A DNA stretch of 22,988 bases from Deltaproteobacteria bacterium. Lineage in GTDB: Bacteria; Myxococcota_A; UBA9160; UBA4427. The stretch spans positions 1 to 22,988 of the forward strand of contig DRKE01000038.1 of assembly GCA_011051925.1 (NCBI GenBank). The letters run 5' to 3'. The notes under the pieces are model-generated. The model did no database searches. It had not been told where the DNA came from and saw nothing but the letters and a program-made list of their open reading frames with translations. The position numbers and the translations under genes are program-made. Positions 1-7,835 of this stretch are shown here, one piece after another. Position 1 is the first letter of the stretch. The number at the start of each line of letters is the position of its first letter.

Positions 1-156
1 CTCGCCACGGTCGACGAACTCCGACAATGGGTCAAGGATCGTCTCCGTTCCTCGAGAACACCCGAAAGGATCGAGTTCTGGCCGGAGTTGCCCTACAACG
101 AGACGGGAAAGCTGCTGCGCCGAAAGGTTCGCGAGGCCTTCCAGGCAGCCGGTTGA
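1..156 (+). CDS. C-terminal end of an acyl-CoA synthetase (AMP-binding family), 5' truncated by the window edge
   Basis: Reading frame 1 is open from the first base to a TGA at 154-156 and encodes 51 residues. They include RTPERIEFWPELPYNETGKL followed by LRRKVRE. This matches the closing part of the AMP-binding C-terminal domain of acyl-CoA/acetyl-CoA synthetases. The lysine in the TGK motif is the residue that in this family contacts the acyl-adenylate. The enzyme would activate a free carboxylic acid to its CoA thioester with ATP in the cytoplasm. The next gene starts at a TTG overlapping this stop (TTGA), so the two are probably translationally coupled. Substrate specificity cannot be judged because the acyl pocket lies upstream of the window. 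Confidence 0.85.
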   Translation, partial: LATVDELRQWVKDRLRSSRTPERIEFWPELPYNETGKLLRRKVREAFQAAG

Positions 157-1256
157 AGGCCCAACGGACGGATTTCTGGAGCGTTCGGGATCTCGCCCGC
201 CTGCTGATCGAGCCCGACATCGGCGAGCGCTTCTCACCGGCCACGGAGTCGGGGCGTGGTGTGCTCGTTCTCGATCTGGCAGCCGGATCGGAACTGCCGG
301 CCGAGTCGGACCGGGCGGCGATCCTCGACATCCTGCCGACCCTTCCCTGCGTGACGGTGGCCATTGCGGGGCACCGGATGCCGGAGCCGCTCGAGGCGAT
401 GGCACGCGCCTGCGACGTCCTCTTGCACGACGGAGGCGAAGTCGGCCCCTTCCTGTCGGCATTCGAGCGAACGCCCGTTTCGGCGCTCGCCTTCGTCCAA
501 CTCCTTCGGAAGTCGCTCTCGACTTCGATCCAGGCAGGCCTCGTCGCGGAATCCTTCGCCTACTCGACCCTCCAGGCAGGACGTGAGTTCCAGGACTGGT
601 TGGCGCGATACTCGTCTTCCCGGTCGGGACGGCATGGATCGGTCGGCGCGCCATCGTCCGGCGGGATCGGGGGGGCGGCAGAGCCGAACTGTCGGATCGT
701 GCGGGACGGGGCGCGTCTGCGCATCTGTCTCAACCGCCGCGATCGGCACAATGCCTTCTCGCGTGCGATGCGGGACGAGCTCGTCGAAGCCCTGGGCGTC
801 GCGATCGCGGACGCGTCGATCCGGGAGGTCGTGCTGGCGGGAGACGGCCCCTCATTCTGTAGCGGCGGCGACCTGGATGAATTCGGAACCTTCCTCGATC
901 CCGCGCAGGCGCATGTCGTTCGCATCACCCGCAGCCCGGCGTGGTCGATCGCCCGCCTGGCCGGTCGGATCAGGACGGAGGTCCAGGGGGCCTGCATCGG
1001 TGCCGGAATCGAGCTGCCGGCATTCACCGATCACATCGTGGCGAATGGGGACGCCCGTTTCCGACTGCCCGAGATCGGACTCGGACTCGTACCCGGAGCG
1101 GGTGGGACCGTCAGTCTGCCACGACGGATCGGTCGTCAGCGGACGGCGTGGCTGGGCCTCTCCGGACGCACGATCGATGCGGAGACGGCCCTCGACTGGG
1201 GGCTGGTCGACGAGGTGCGACTCGGGCAGCATCTCACGACCGAAGGTCAAGGTTGA
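153..1256 (+). CDS. Enoyl-CoA hydratase/isomerase family protein with an extra N-terminal domain
   Basis: The product has 367 residues if translation starts at the TTG at 153, which overlaps the previous stop in TTGA. An in-frame ATG at 27 lies inside the upstream gene and would add shadow-like sequence. Residues about 180-355 form a complete crotonase domain. SFCSGGDLDEF (234-244) and QGACIGAGIELPAF (278-291) form the CoA/oxyanion region. E287 and E307 (in LPEIGLGLVPGAGG) fall where the two catalytic glutamates of classical enoyl-CoA hydratase lie, so hydration of an enoyl-CoA is plausible. Residues 1-160 are unusual: they look like a degenerate second crotonase half without the oxyanion motif, ending in a helix-rich stretch. 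Similar two-part crotonases exist in actinobacteria and deltaproteobacteria from memory; not checked. It lies in the presumed operon with the synthetase upstream and the CoA-transferase downstream. Confidence 0.85.
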   Translation: MKAQRTDFWSVRDLARLLIEPDIGERFSPATESGRGVLVLDLAAGSELPAESDRAAILDILPTLPCVTVAIAGHRMPEPLEAMARACDVLLHDGGEVGPFLSAFERTPVSALAFVQLLRKSLSTSIQAGLVAESFAYSTLQAGREFQDWLARYSSSRSGRHGSVGAPSSGGIGGAAEPNCRIVRDGARLRICLNRRDRHNAFSRAMRDELVEALGVAIADASIREVVLAGDGPSFCSGGDLDEFGTFLDPAQAHVVRITRSPAWSIARLAGRIRTEVQGACIGAGIELPAFTDHIVANGDARFRLPEIGLGLVPGAGGTVSLPRRIGRQRTAWLGLSGRTIDAETALDWGLVDEVRLGQHLTTEGQG

Positions 1257-1329
1257 AGGAAGAAGAATGGCGTGCGGGCGGGGTCGCTCGCATACCGGCA
1301 GCGGGTCGACACCCGGGGAGAGCTCATCG

Positions 1330-2553
1330 ATGGCGGGACCGCTCGACGGAATCAAGGTGGTGGAGATGGGCGTCTGGGTTGCAGGGCCGGCGGCGGGAGG
1401 CATCCTGGCGGATTGGGGGGCCGATGTCGTCAAGATCGAACCCCCCGGCGTGGGTGATCCGGCACGTCTGTTCAAGGCGATGCTCGGAGGAGACCTGCCC
1501 TTCAACCCGATCTTCGAGAACGACAACCGGAGCAAGCGCAGCATCGCCATCGACCTGAGGACCGAAGAGGGACTTCGGGTCGCCTTCGATCTGTTGGCAC
1601 GGGCGGATGTCTTCGTTTCGAACGTGCGTCCGGCCGGTCTCGCGCGCCTCGGACTCGACCCGGAGAGCCTGGCACGCCGCTTTCCCAGGCTCGTCTACGG
1701 CCTCATCACGGGCTATGGGCGGGAAGGCGAAGAAGCGGACCGGGCGGCCTACGACATTGCCGCGTTCTGGGCGAGATCCGGAATCGCGCATTCGCTCACC
1801 CAGGAGGGATCTCCCCCACCCCACCAACGGGGCGGTATGGGGGACCACAATGCGGGTCTCGCGGCGGCCGCCGGGATCTGCGCGGCACTCTATCGGAGGG
1901 AGAAGACCGGAGAGGGGCAGGTGGTTTCCACGTCACTCCTGAGAGAAGGCATCTACACGCTGTCCTTCGATCTTTCGGTTGCGATCCGATACGGTGTCCC
2001 GATCATGCTCGGCAACCGGAAGACGATGGCCAATCCGGCGATCAACTGTTATGCGGATTCCGAAGGGCGCTATTTCTGGATCGTCGGCCTGGAGGGGGAG
2101 CGGCATTGGCCGGCCCTGGCTCGCGCCGTCGGGCATCCCGAGTGGATCGAGGACCCGCGTTATGCCGGGCCCCGCGAGCGGGCAGGAAACGCCCGAGAGT
2201 TGATCTCGGAACTCGATGCGATCTTCGCGACGAAGACACGGGAGGAATGGGGGAAGATATTCGATGCGGAAATCGACCTCTGGTGGGCTCCGGTCCAGTC
2301 GGTCGAGGAAGTCGTCGCCGACCCCCAGGCGCATGCGGCTGGCGCCTTCGTCGAGGTGCCGGATGGTGTCGGGACGACGCTCCTGCCCGCCACGCCCGTC
2401 GATTTCGAGGGAACGCCCTGGTCGCCCCGCTCGATGGCGCCCGAACATGGCGAGCATACGAGCGAGATCCTTCGGGAGATCGGGCGCAGCGACCAGGAGA
2501 TCGAGCGACTGCGAGCAGGAGGCGTGGTCCACGAAGGAGCGAAGCCGGCTTGA
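1330..2553 (+). CDS. CaiB/BaiF (family III) CoA-transferase
   Basis: A 407-residue single-domain family III CoA-transferase, the normal length for formyl-CoA transferase relatives. The N-terminus (MAGPLDGIKVVEMGVWVAGP) and IADWGADVVKIE-type segment at about 25-37 are typical. D172 in GGMGDHNAG sits where the catalytic aspartate that forms the acyl anhydride is found. The C-terminus (HTSEILREIG...) is also characteristic. It would move CoA between carboxylic acids in the cytoplasm. Start choice: ATG 1330 follows GGGGAG at a good distance and matches the family N-terminus. An in-frame ATG at 1267, preceded by GAAGGA, would add 21 low-similarity residues and cannot be excluded. It follows the crotonase gene by 73 bp (10 bp if 1267 is used). 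It converges on the next gene across only 18 bp. Confidence 0.92.
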   Translation: MAGPLDGIKVVEMGVWVAGPAAGGILADWGADVVKIEPPGVGDPARLFKAMLGGDLPFNPIFENDNRSKRSIAIDLRTEEGLRVAFDLLARADVFVSNVRPAGLARLGLDPESLARRFPRLVYGLITGYGREGEEADRAAYDIAAFWARSGIAHSLTQEGSPPPHQRGGMGDHNAGLAAAAGICAALYRREKTGEGQVVSTSLLREGIYTLSFDLSVAIRYGVPIMLGNRKTMANPAINCYADSEGRYFWIVGLEGERHWPALARAVGHPEWIEDPRYAGPRERAGNARELISELDAIFATKTREEWGKIFDAEIDLWWAPVQSVEEVVADPQAHAAGAFVEVPDGVGTTLLPATPVDFEGTPWSPRSMAPEHGEHTSEILREIGRSDQEIERLRAGGVVHEGAKPA

Positions 2554-2571
2554 CGGGAGCCGAGGCGCTTC

Positions 2572-3273
2572 TCAAAACGCGATGCGAACGCCGCCGACCT
2601 GCCAGGAGTAGAAGAAATCCTCGTCGAGGGTTTCTTCGGGAAGGAAGTTGAACATCATCTGCGAGGAGATCGAGAAACGTTCGCTGACCTGGTACTCGAG
2701 ACCGATCCCGAAATTGATCAGGAAACCGGCGGAACTGTTGTCGTTCCGCCGATTGTCGTCTTCGATGTACGCGAATCCGATCCCGACGAGACCATAGGGG
2801 TGGAGATTGTCGAAATCGGATCCCGGCAGATCCGGGATCGAAACCGTCACGGCGGCCGTGGGGGCGATGATCGTGTTGTGGTCCTCGATTCCGACCTGGA
2901 GGGTGGGGCCCGCCGAAACCCAGTGATCGAAGGCGTAGGGCGCCTCGAAGTTCAGCAGAAGAGCGTTCGGGTCGTCGATGAATCCGAGGCCCGCACGAAA
3001 GGACCAGCCGAGCGGGCGCGGAATGGCGCCATCGTTCCGGTATTCCCGGTACCTGGGAGGCGGTTCCGACCAACCGTCATCGGATTCGCTTCCCCAATCC
3101 TGGGCGTGAGCGGTGATCGCGCTGCTGGCGACGAGGAGGAGGGCAAGGGCGAGCCTGGCCGTCAGCCGACCAGGGTCGAGCGCGCCGCGCCCTTTGGATC
3201 GGCCCGGATCGGAAGGCTCGATGAGGATCGGAGTCGGCTTCCTTCGAATCGGATCGATGGCCGGCGAGGGCAT
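2572..3273 (-). CDS. Putative outer-membrane beta-barrel protein
   Basis: A 233-residue exported protein. A hydrophobic stretch (LALALLLVASSAITAHA, about 41-57) ends in a signal-peptidase-I-like AHA site before QDWGS. The mature part alternates aromatic and glycine residues (LGWSFRAGLGFIDD, YGLVGIGFAY, FGIGLEYQVSERF) and ends VGGVRIAF, with the C-terminal phenylalanine expected by the BAM machinery. This looks like a small eight-strand barrel of the OmpA/OmpW/opacity type; no specific function is recognised. AGGAGG lies 5 nt before the second of two adjacent ATGs (start 3273) and only 2 nt before the first (3276), so 3273 is preferred. The roughly 40-residue region before the hydrophobic core is long for a signal peptide, and a later start remains possible. 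It is divergent from the methyltransferase gene across 63 bp. Confidence 0.75.
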   Translation of the reverse strand: MPSPAIDPIRRKPTPILIEPSDPGRSKGRGALDPGRLTARLALALLLVASSAITAHAQDWGSESDDGWSEPPPRYREYRNDGAIPRPLGWSFRAGLGFIDDPNALLLNFEAPYAFDHWVSAGPTLQVGIEDHNTIIAPTAAVTVSIPDLPGSDFDNLHPYGLVGIGFAYIEDDNRRNDNSSAGFLINFGIGLEYQVSERFSISSQMMFNFLPEETLDEDFFYSWQVGGVRIAF

Positions 3274-3336
3274 CATGACCTCCTGCGAGGGGTAGGGTGG
3301 AATGAGTCGCGATAGGGTCCGTGAAAGGTCTCGGGA

Positions 3337-4344
3337 ATGCAAGATCGTTCGCCCCTGAAGAGGCCAGGGGGCTGCCGGGTCTGTGGGGCGCGTGTCGAGT
3401 CGGCCCTGGTCGCGCGAGAAATGATGTTCGGACTGCCGGCGTCGTTCGACTATGTCGAGTGTGGTGGTTGCGGCTGCCTCCAGATCGCGCGTATTCCCGA
3501 CGATCTGGATCGATACTACGGCGATGCCTACTACACCCGGGCACGGAAGGTGCGCGCCGGCTCCAGGAACGTCGATGCGGCTCGTGCCTTCCGGACGCCG
3601 CAGGGCCGGCTTCTCCGCGCCTTCCGCAGGGCGGGAACCCGGGTCCGCCTTCGGGAAGGCATGATCCGCCGCTCGTTGCCCGAGCGTCGCCGGGATCGAC
3701 TCGGATGGTTCCGTCGAACGAAGACGGGGCTCGACGACCGGATCCTCGACGTCGGATGTGGTGCGGGCCGGCTGCTCTGGCGGCTCCATCGCGCCGGGTT
3801 CAGCCGTTTGACGGGGATCGACGAGCGCCTTGAAACGCCGGGGTTTCCCGCGGAGGGCCTCCGCTTCGAGCGAGTCTCGCTGGAACGCCATCAGGGTCGC
3901 TACCGCCTCGTGATGGCCCATCACAGTTTCGAACACATGCGGGATCCCGTGGAGGCCTTTTCCGCGTTCGGGCGGCTCGTCGAGCCCGGTGGGCATCTCC
4001 TGCTGCGGATTCCGCGGGCGGACAGCTGGGCCAGGCGCCACTACGCAGGGGATTGGGTCCAGCTCGATGCACCGAGGCATCTCCATCTCCACACGCGAAG
4101 GAGTCTCGAGTGGCTCGCCGCGAGATCCGGTTTCCGGCTCGTCCACGAAGTCGACGACTCGGGACCCTTCCAGATCTGGGGGAGCGAGCTCTACCGTCGA
4201 GGGATTCCCCTCGTCGAAGCGGGACACGGCGGATCGGGGGTCCTGGGCATGGGGGAGCGTCTTTCGGCGCGTGTGCGTGCCCGAAGACTCTCGCGCACCG
4301 GCCTCGGCGACCAGGCCTGTTTCACCCTCCGGCGGATCGGATAG
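3337..4344 (+). CDS. Class I SAM-dependent methyltransferase with N-terminal Cys4 zinc-type motif
   Basis: The product has 335 residues. Cysteines C13, C16, C42 and C45 (CRVC ... CGGC) form a CxxC-x25-CxxC site, likely binding zinc. Such a module commonly precedes the methyltransferase domain in proteins of sugar and polyketide-like modification pathways. The SAM-binding glycine loop is ILDVGCGAGRLLWRLHRAGF, around residues 131-150, followed by an acidic GIDE. The post-I segment MAHHSFEHMRDPVEAFSAF and a GGHLLLRIP strand complete the Rossmann fold. The family methylates varied small-molecule or carbohydrate substrates; the target here is unknown. A weak AAAGG lies 9 nt before the ATG. The gene stands alone on its strand, divergent from the barrel protein and convergent with the double CoA-transferase, so context says little about its role. 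Confidence 0.85.
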   Translation: MQDRSPLKRPGGCRVCGARVESALVAREMMFGLPASFDYVECGGCGCLQIARIPDDLDRYYGDAYYTRARKVRAGSRNVDAARAFRTPQGRLLRAFRRAGTRVRLREGMIRRSLPERRRDRLGWFRRTKTGLDDRILDVGCGAGRLLWRLHRAGFSRLTGIDERLETPGFPAEGLRFERVSLERHQGRYRLVMAHHSFEHMRDPVEAFSAFGRLVEPGGHLLLRIPRADSWARRHYAGDWVQLDAPRHLHLHTRRSLEWLAARSGFRLVHEVDDSGPFQIWGSELYRRGIPLVEAGHGGSGVLGMGERLSARVRARRLSRTGLGDQACFTLRRIG

Positions 4345-4415
4345 CGCCGCACGCGGTTCCGGGATCCGTTCTCGAGGAAGGGGACGCAAGGCAAGCGCGT
4401 GTGGCCGGGAGAGGG

Positions 4416-4427
4416 GGCTGCGCAGCC
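4416..4427. repeat. 12-bp perfect palindrome between convergent genes
   Basis: GGCTGCGCAGCC is self-complementary and lies in the 116-bp space between the convergent methyltransferase and double CoA-transferase genes. No T-tract follows on either strand, so it is not a classical intrinsic terminator. It may only be a GC-rich chance palindrome. Confidence 0.3.
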
Positions 4428-4460
4428 GGTCGGTGTCCGCTGGGCGGCCGCCTCGGACTC

Positions 4461-6854
4461 TCAGAGAAAATCCGGGCGGGTCCCGATGATGCCTTCCTCT
4501 TCGAGGCGCTCGAATTCCCGATCGTCGAGTCCGAGCTCGCCCTGCAGGACCTCCCGGTTGTGTTGCCCGAGGGTGGGTGGCGGCGTCCGGTGGAGATCCC
4601 GTTCGAACGCCGAAAAGACGGCGGGGAAACCGGGATAGCGGGTCTCTCCGGTGAAGGGATGTTTCATGGTCTGGAAGAAGCGACGGGCTTCGAGCTGCGG
4701 ATTCGGCATCAAGGCGTGGTTGTTGACCGAGGCGCTCGTCGGTACACCGGCAGCGAGGAGCGTATCGAGGACCTCGTCTCGAGAGCGCGTTCGGATCCAG
4801 GCCGACAAACGGGCACTCAGCCGGTCGTGTGCGGCGAGTCGTCCTTTGTGGGTCGCCAATTCGGGGGATCGGAGCCAGTCTTCCGCGTCGAGGGCCCGAC
4901 ACAGGCCGCGCCAGTGTTCGTCGCTCGTGACCGAGACGGCCACACGTTCGTCCGGTCGTCGGGTCTCATAAAGACCCTGGGGCGCGGCGTGGGGCATGGC
5001 ATTCGCCGAGCGCTCGATCATCACGCCGTAGGCCGAATACTCGATCACCTGTTCCGCGGCGACCGCGAGGGCGGGTTCGACGAGTGCCACCTCGACGACC
5101 TGGCCCCGCCCCGTTCGTTCCCGCTCTTCGAGCGCCATGCCGATGGCGAGGATCGCATGCAGGCTGCCCAGTGGATCGCAGGCCCCCCGAACGACCAGCG
5201 GCATGTCCTCGTAGCCGGTGACCCATGCGAGCCCGCTGACCTGTTCCACGGTCATCGCGAAGCCCGCCCGATCACGCCAGGGCCCTTCGAGTCCGAAGGC
5301 CGGCATCCGGACGTAGAGAAGGCGCGGATTCAGGGCCTTCAGGGTTTCTTCGTCGAGCCCGAAAGCCGGCATCACGCGGACGGAGAAATTCTCGATCAGG
5401 ATGTCCGCATCGGCGATCAGGCGTTTCAACAGACGAAGCCCGTCCTCGTGATCGAGTCGCAGGGTGATGTCCCGCTTTCCGGGATTGGCGCCATGGAAGA
5501 CCGGCGACCACTCCCACAACGAGTCGTTGTGGAGGGCGCCCGCGAAGCGCATGCCGTCGGGACGCTGGATCGATTCGACCTTGATCACGTCGGCGCCGAG
5601 ATCCGAGAGGATCGACGTCGCATAGGGCCCGGCCCAGAACGCCGTCAGATCCACGACCCTCAGTTGGGCGAAGGGCAGGTCGGAATGGCCGACGGAGGGG
5701 GATCCGACGGGCGCGGGCTTCTCCAGCGAGGAGAGGAGGACCTCGCGATGCTCGTCGAGGGCCGGTGTAGGGCCCACCGGCACGGGTTCGGTCGTTTCGA
5801 GGCGCCAGGGCGCGCGGGGCTGCAGGAAACCGCCGGGTGTTCGATGATAGATCCGGCGTGCGACGATGTGGTCGAACCCGGGAAGCGTCCGGCCATTCCC
5901 GATCGGCGCGACGGGGATCCGCAGCAGCTCGCAGAGTTCGATGATCTCGGCGGTCGTCCGCTCGGTCGTCCAGGCGCGGATGATGTCCTGGATGAAGTCG
6001 AGATCCTCCATCCGATTCCTGGCTTCCAGATAGCGCGGGTTCTCCGCGAGTTCCTGTTCTCCGATCATCGCGCAGAAATCGGTCCATTGTCGTCCGGTCT
6101 GGGTCGAGAAACCGACGTATCCGTCCTTCGTCGGTTCGATCGAAGGAATCTCGACGGAGCGTGGGGCCGGGCCGCCGAAGAACTGCCCGGAGAGATCGCC
6201 GAAGACCGTGAGGCATTGGATCATGGCCTCGAAAGCCGAAAGATCGACGATCTGCCCGCTGCCGGTCTGGCGCGCGGAGCGCCAGGCGGCCAACGCGCAG
6301 ACCGCGGCAAAGCTGCCCGTGATCCAATCGCCGATCCGTCCGCCCGCCGCGATCGGCTCGCGGTCGGGGAGCCCGCGGTACTCGACCGAGCCCGTAGCGG
6401 CTTGCAGGGTGAAATCGTTGGCGGGCCGATCCGCCCAGGGTCCCTCCTGTCCCCAGGGCGAGATCCGGACGATCGAGAGTCGGGGATTGCGATCGAGCCA
6501 TTCCCCCGGCATGAGTTGGCGTCGTTCGAGTCCGCCCGGCCCCCAGTCCTCGATGACGACATCGGCCCGCTCGGCAAAGCGGGCAAAGCGGGCGCGGTCC
6601 TGGGCGTCGCGGGGATCGAGGACGATGCTCTGCTTCCCGGCATTCAGGTATTGGAAGAGAGGACTCGATTCGCCTTCGGCGATGACCTGCTGCGAAGCCG
6701 TCCAACGGCGCATCGGATCGCCACCGGGTGCTTCGATCTTCGTGACTCGTGCGCCGGCATCGACGAAGAGTCGCGTCGCCCAGGGGCCCGCGATCTGGGA
6801 CGAGAGATCGAGAATCCGAAGACCCTCGAAGGGACGTGTGATTTCCTCTGCCAT
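4461..6854 (-). CDS. Double-domain CaiB/BaiF CoA-transferase (tandem fusion)
   Basis: The 797-residue product is about twice the usual family III length and contains two complete CoA-transferase units. The first (about 8-380) opens with FEGLRILDLSSQIAGPWATR and carries D176 in GGRIGDWITG. The second (about 393-797) opens with FAQLRVVDLTAFWAGPYATS and carries D560 in RGACDPLGS. Both aspartates sit at the catalytic position, so both halves could be active. Family III enzymes normally form interlocked dimers, and the fusion may form a pseudo-dimer within one chain. The start at ATG 6854 follows AGGAGGA by about 11 nt and matches the family N-terminus. An in-frame ATG at 6887 has no clear ribosome site. 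It is divergent from the luciferase-like oxidoreductase across 129 bp, suggesting a shared acyl-CoA pathway. CoA donor and acceptor are unknown. Confidence 0.93.
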   Translation of the reverse strand: MAEEITRPFEGLRILDLSSQIAGPWATRLFVDAGARVTKIEAPGGDPMRRWTASQQVIAEGESSPLFQYLNAGKQSIVLDPRDAQDRARFARFAERADVVIEDWGPGGLERRQLMPGEWLDRNPRLSIVRISPWGQEGPWADRPANDFTLQAATGSVEYRGLPDREPIAAGGRIGDWITGSFAAVCALAAWRSARQTGSGQIVDLSAFEAMIQCLTVFGDLSGQFFGGPAPRSVEIPSIEPTKDGYVGFSTQTGRQWTDFCAMIGEQELAENPRYLEARNRMEDLDFIQDIIRAWTTERTTAEIIELCELLRIPVAPIGNGRTLPGFDHIVARRIYHRTPGGFLQPRAPWRLETTEPVPVGPTPALDEHREVLLSSLEKPAPVGSPSVGHSDLPFAQLRVVDLTAFWAGPYATSILSDLGADVIKVESIQRPDGMRFAGALHNDSLWEWSPVFHGANPGKRDITLRLDHEDGLRLLKRLIADADILIENFSVRVMPAFGLDEETLKALNPRLLYVRMPAFGLEGPWRDRAGFAMTVEQVSGLAWVTGYEDMPLVVRGACDPLGSLHAILAIGMALEERERTGRGQVVEVALVEPALAVAAEQVIEYSAYGVMIERSANAMPHAAPQGLYETRRPDERVAVSVTSDEHWRGLCRALDAEDWLRSPELATHKGRLAAHDRLSARLSAWIRTRSRDEVLDTLLAAGVPTSASVNNHALMPNPQLEARRFFQTMKHPFTGETRYPGFPAVFSAFERDLHRTPPPTLGQHNREVLQGELGLDDREFERLEEEGIIGTRPDFL

Positions 6855-6948
6855 CGCTTGTCGGATCCTCCTCGGAGAATCTACCATTGATCGATTGTCC
6901 GCGTGGGATTCGAAAGGGCATGTGCTCATGGATGATCGGCAGGATCCG

Positions 6949-6970
6949 CGTTCCCCTCTGCATGGGAACG
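6949..6970. promoter_or_regulatory. 7-bp inverted repeat just upstream of the oxidoreductase start
   Basis: CGTTCCC (6949-6955) and GGGAACG (6964-6970) are perfect inverted repeats with an 8-bp spacer, ending 13 bp before the GTG at 6984. The site could be an operator for a dimeric regulator, or a leader hairpin next to the ribosome-binding site. The same CGTTCC/GGAACG half-sites recur at 10750-10769. No regulator gene is adjacent, so its function is inferred only. Confidence 0.35.
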
Positions 6971-6983
6971 GGTCGGAGCCAAC

Positions 6984-7787
6984 GTGAAGCGATCCCTGCT
7001 CTATCAGATCGGAGCCGGGGGGGAATCGGAGTTCTCCGACATGCTGGCCGAGGTCGAGCTCGCCGAGAGGCTGGGGTTCGACACGGTATGGTGTTTTCCG
7101 GAAGCCGGCGAGGAGGGTGGTTTTCTCGAGGGAGCCCCCGCGATCTGGCTCTCCGCCCTGTCGGAGAGGACCGATCGGATCCGTCTGGGCTGGGGCGTCG
7201 CCGCGATGATGCCCCCGGCGATTCCGCCCATCCGCCTCGCGGAGCAGGCCGCGTCGATCGATCTCGCTTCGCGGGGCCGCCTGGAGATGGCGTTCCTGCC
7301 CGGGGCTCTTCTCGACGACGGAGACGCGGGTTCCTGGGACGAAGGCGTTCGCATGCTGGTCGACATGTGGGACGGCCCGGCCTTCTCGTGGACGTCGGCG
7401 CGTTTCCGCGTCATGCCCGTCGAGATCGTTCCGAAGCCGATCCAGAAGCCACACCCTCCGCTCTGGCTGACGGGCTGGTCACTCGATCATGCGCGAAAGG
7501 CGGGGGAGGCGGGCCTCGCGTTCCTGGACGTCTCGGGGGCGAGCGACGACGTTCTGGAGGCGCATCGGCAGGCCTACCTGGACGCGCGCCGGCTGGCCGA
7601 TCCCGACGCCCTCGTCGCGATGGGACTTCGCGCGATCGCGATCGATCTGTCCCCGGACGCCCCGAATGAGGAGAGAATCGAAGCCTGGGGGGCGGCGGGT
7701 GTCGACCAGCTGATCCTTCGGGCCGGGCCGCTCGAGGGGGGCCATGCCGAAGCCTGTCGGCGCATCCGCTGCCTGGCCGGAGCATGA
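6984..7787 (+). CDS. Luciferase-like (LLM class) flavin-dependent oxidoreductase
   Basis: The 267-residue product has features of the bacterial luciferase/F420-dependent oxidoreductase TIM barrel: an early AERLGFDTVWCFPE strand-helix unit, LSERTDRIRLGWGVAAMMP, RLAEQAASIDLASRGRLEMAF, and QKPHPPLWLTGWSLDHARKAGEAG. Members use FMN or F420 to oxidise or monooxygenate organic substrates in the cytoplasm; the cofactor cannot be told from sequence alone. It is short for the family (usually 300-350 residues), with a compact middle and no long C-terminal insertion, yet it opens and closes cleanly. The start is GTG 6984, with CGGAG about 5 nt upstream. It is divergent from the double CoA-transferase and ends at a hairpin (7815-7834), so it is probably monocistronic. 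Confidence 0.85.
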   Translation: MKRSLLYQIGAGGESEFSDMLAEVELAERLGFDTVWCFPEAGEEGGFLEGAPAIWLSALSERTDRIRLGWGVAAMMPPAIPPIRLAEQAASIDLASRGRLEMAFLPGALLDDGDAGSWDEGVRMLVDMWDGPAFSWTSARFRVMPVEIVPKPIQKPHPPLWLTGWSLDHARKAGEAGLAFLDVSGASDDVLEAHRQAYLDARRLADPDALVAMGLRAIAIDLSPDAPNEERIEAWGAAGVDQLILRAGPLEGGHAEACRRIRCLAGA

Positions 7788-7814
7788 TGGCACGACAGGT
7801 CCTGTTCGCCGTCC

Positions 7815-7834
7815 GCCCCGCTCGGGAGCGGGGC
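7815..7834. terminator. Hairpin between convergent genes, possible bidirectional terminator
   Basis: GCCCCGCT (7815-7822) and AGCGGGGC (7827-7834) form a perfect 8-bp stem with a 4-base loop. It sits in the 48-bp gap between the oxidoreductase stop and the autotransporter stop on the other strand. The following sequence (TCTAGA) has no real U-tract, so it may block read-through rather than act as a classical intrinsic terminator. Confidence 0.55.
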
Positions 7835-7835
7835 T

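Noticed and set aside
3274..4902. Long upstream extension of the barrel-protein frame on the minus strand
   Set aside because: The extension is antisense to the methyltransferase and precedes a good AGGAGG ribosome site and signal peptide, so it is not translated as one protein.
4053..6890. A 945-codon plus-strand open frame opposite the double CoA-transferase
   Set aside because: It overlaps the methyltransferase end and lacks any family-like sequence, while the minus strand encodes two clear CoA-transferase domains.
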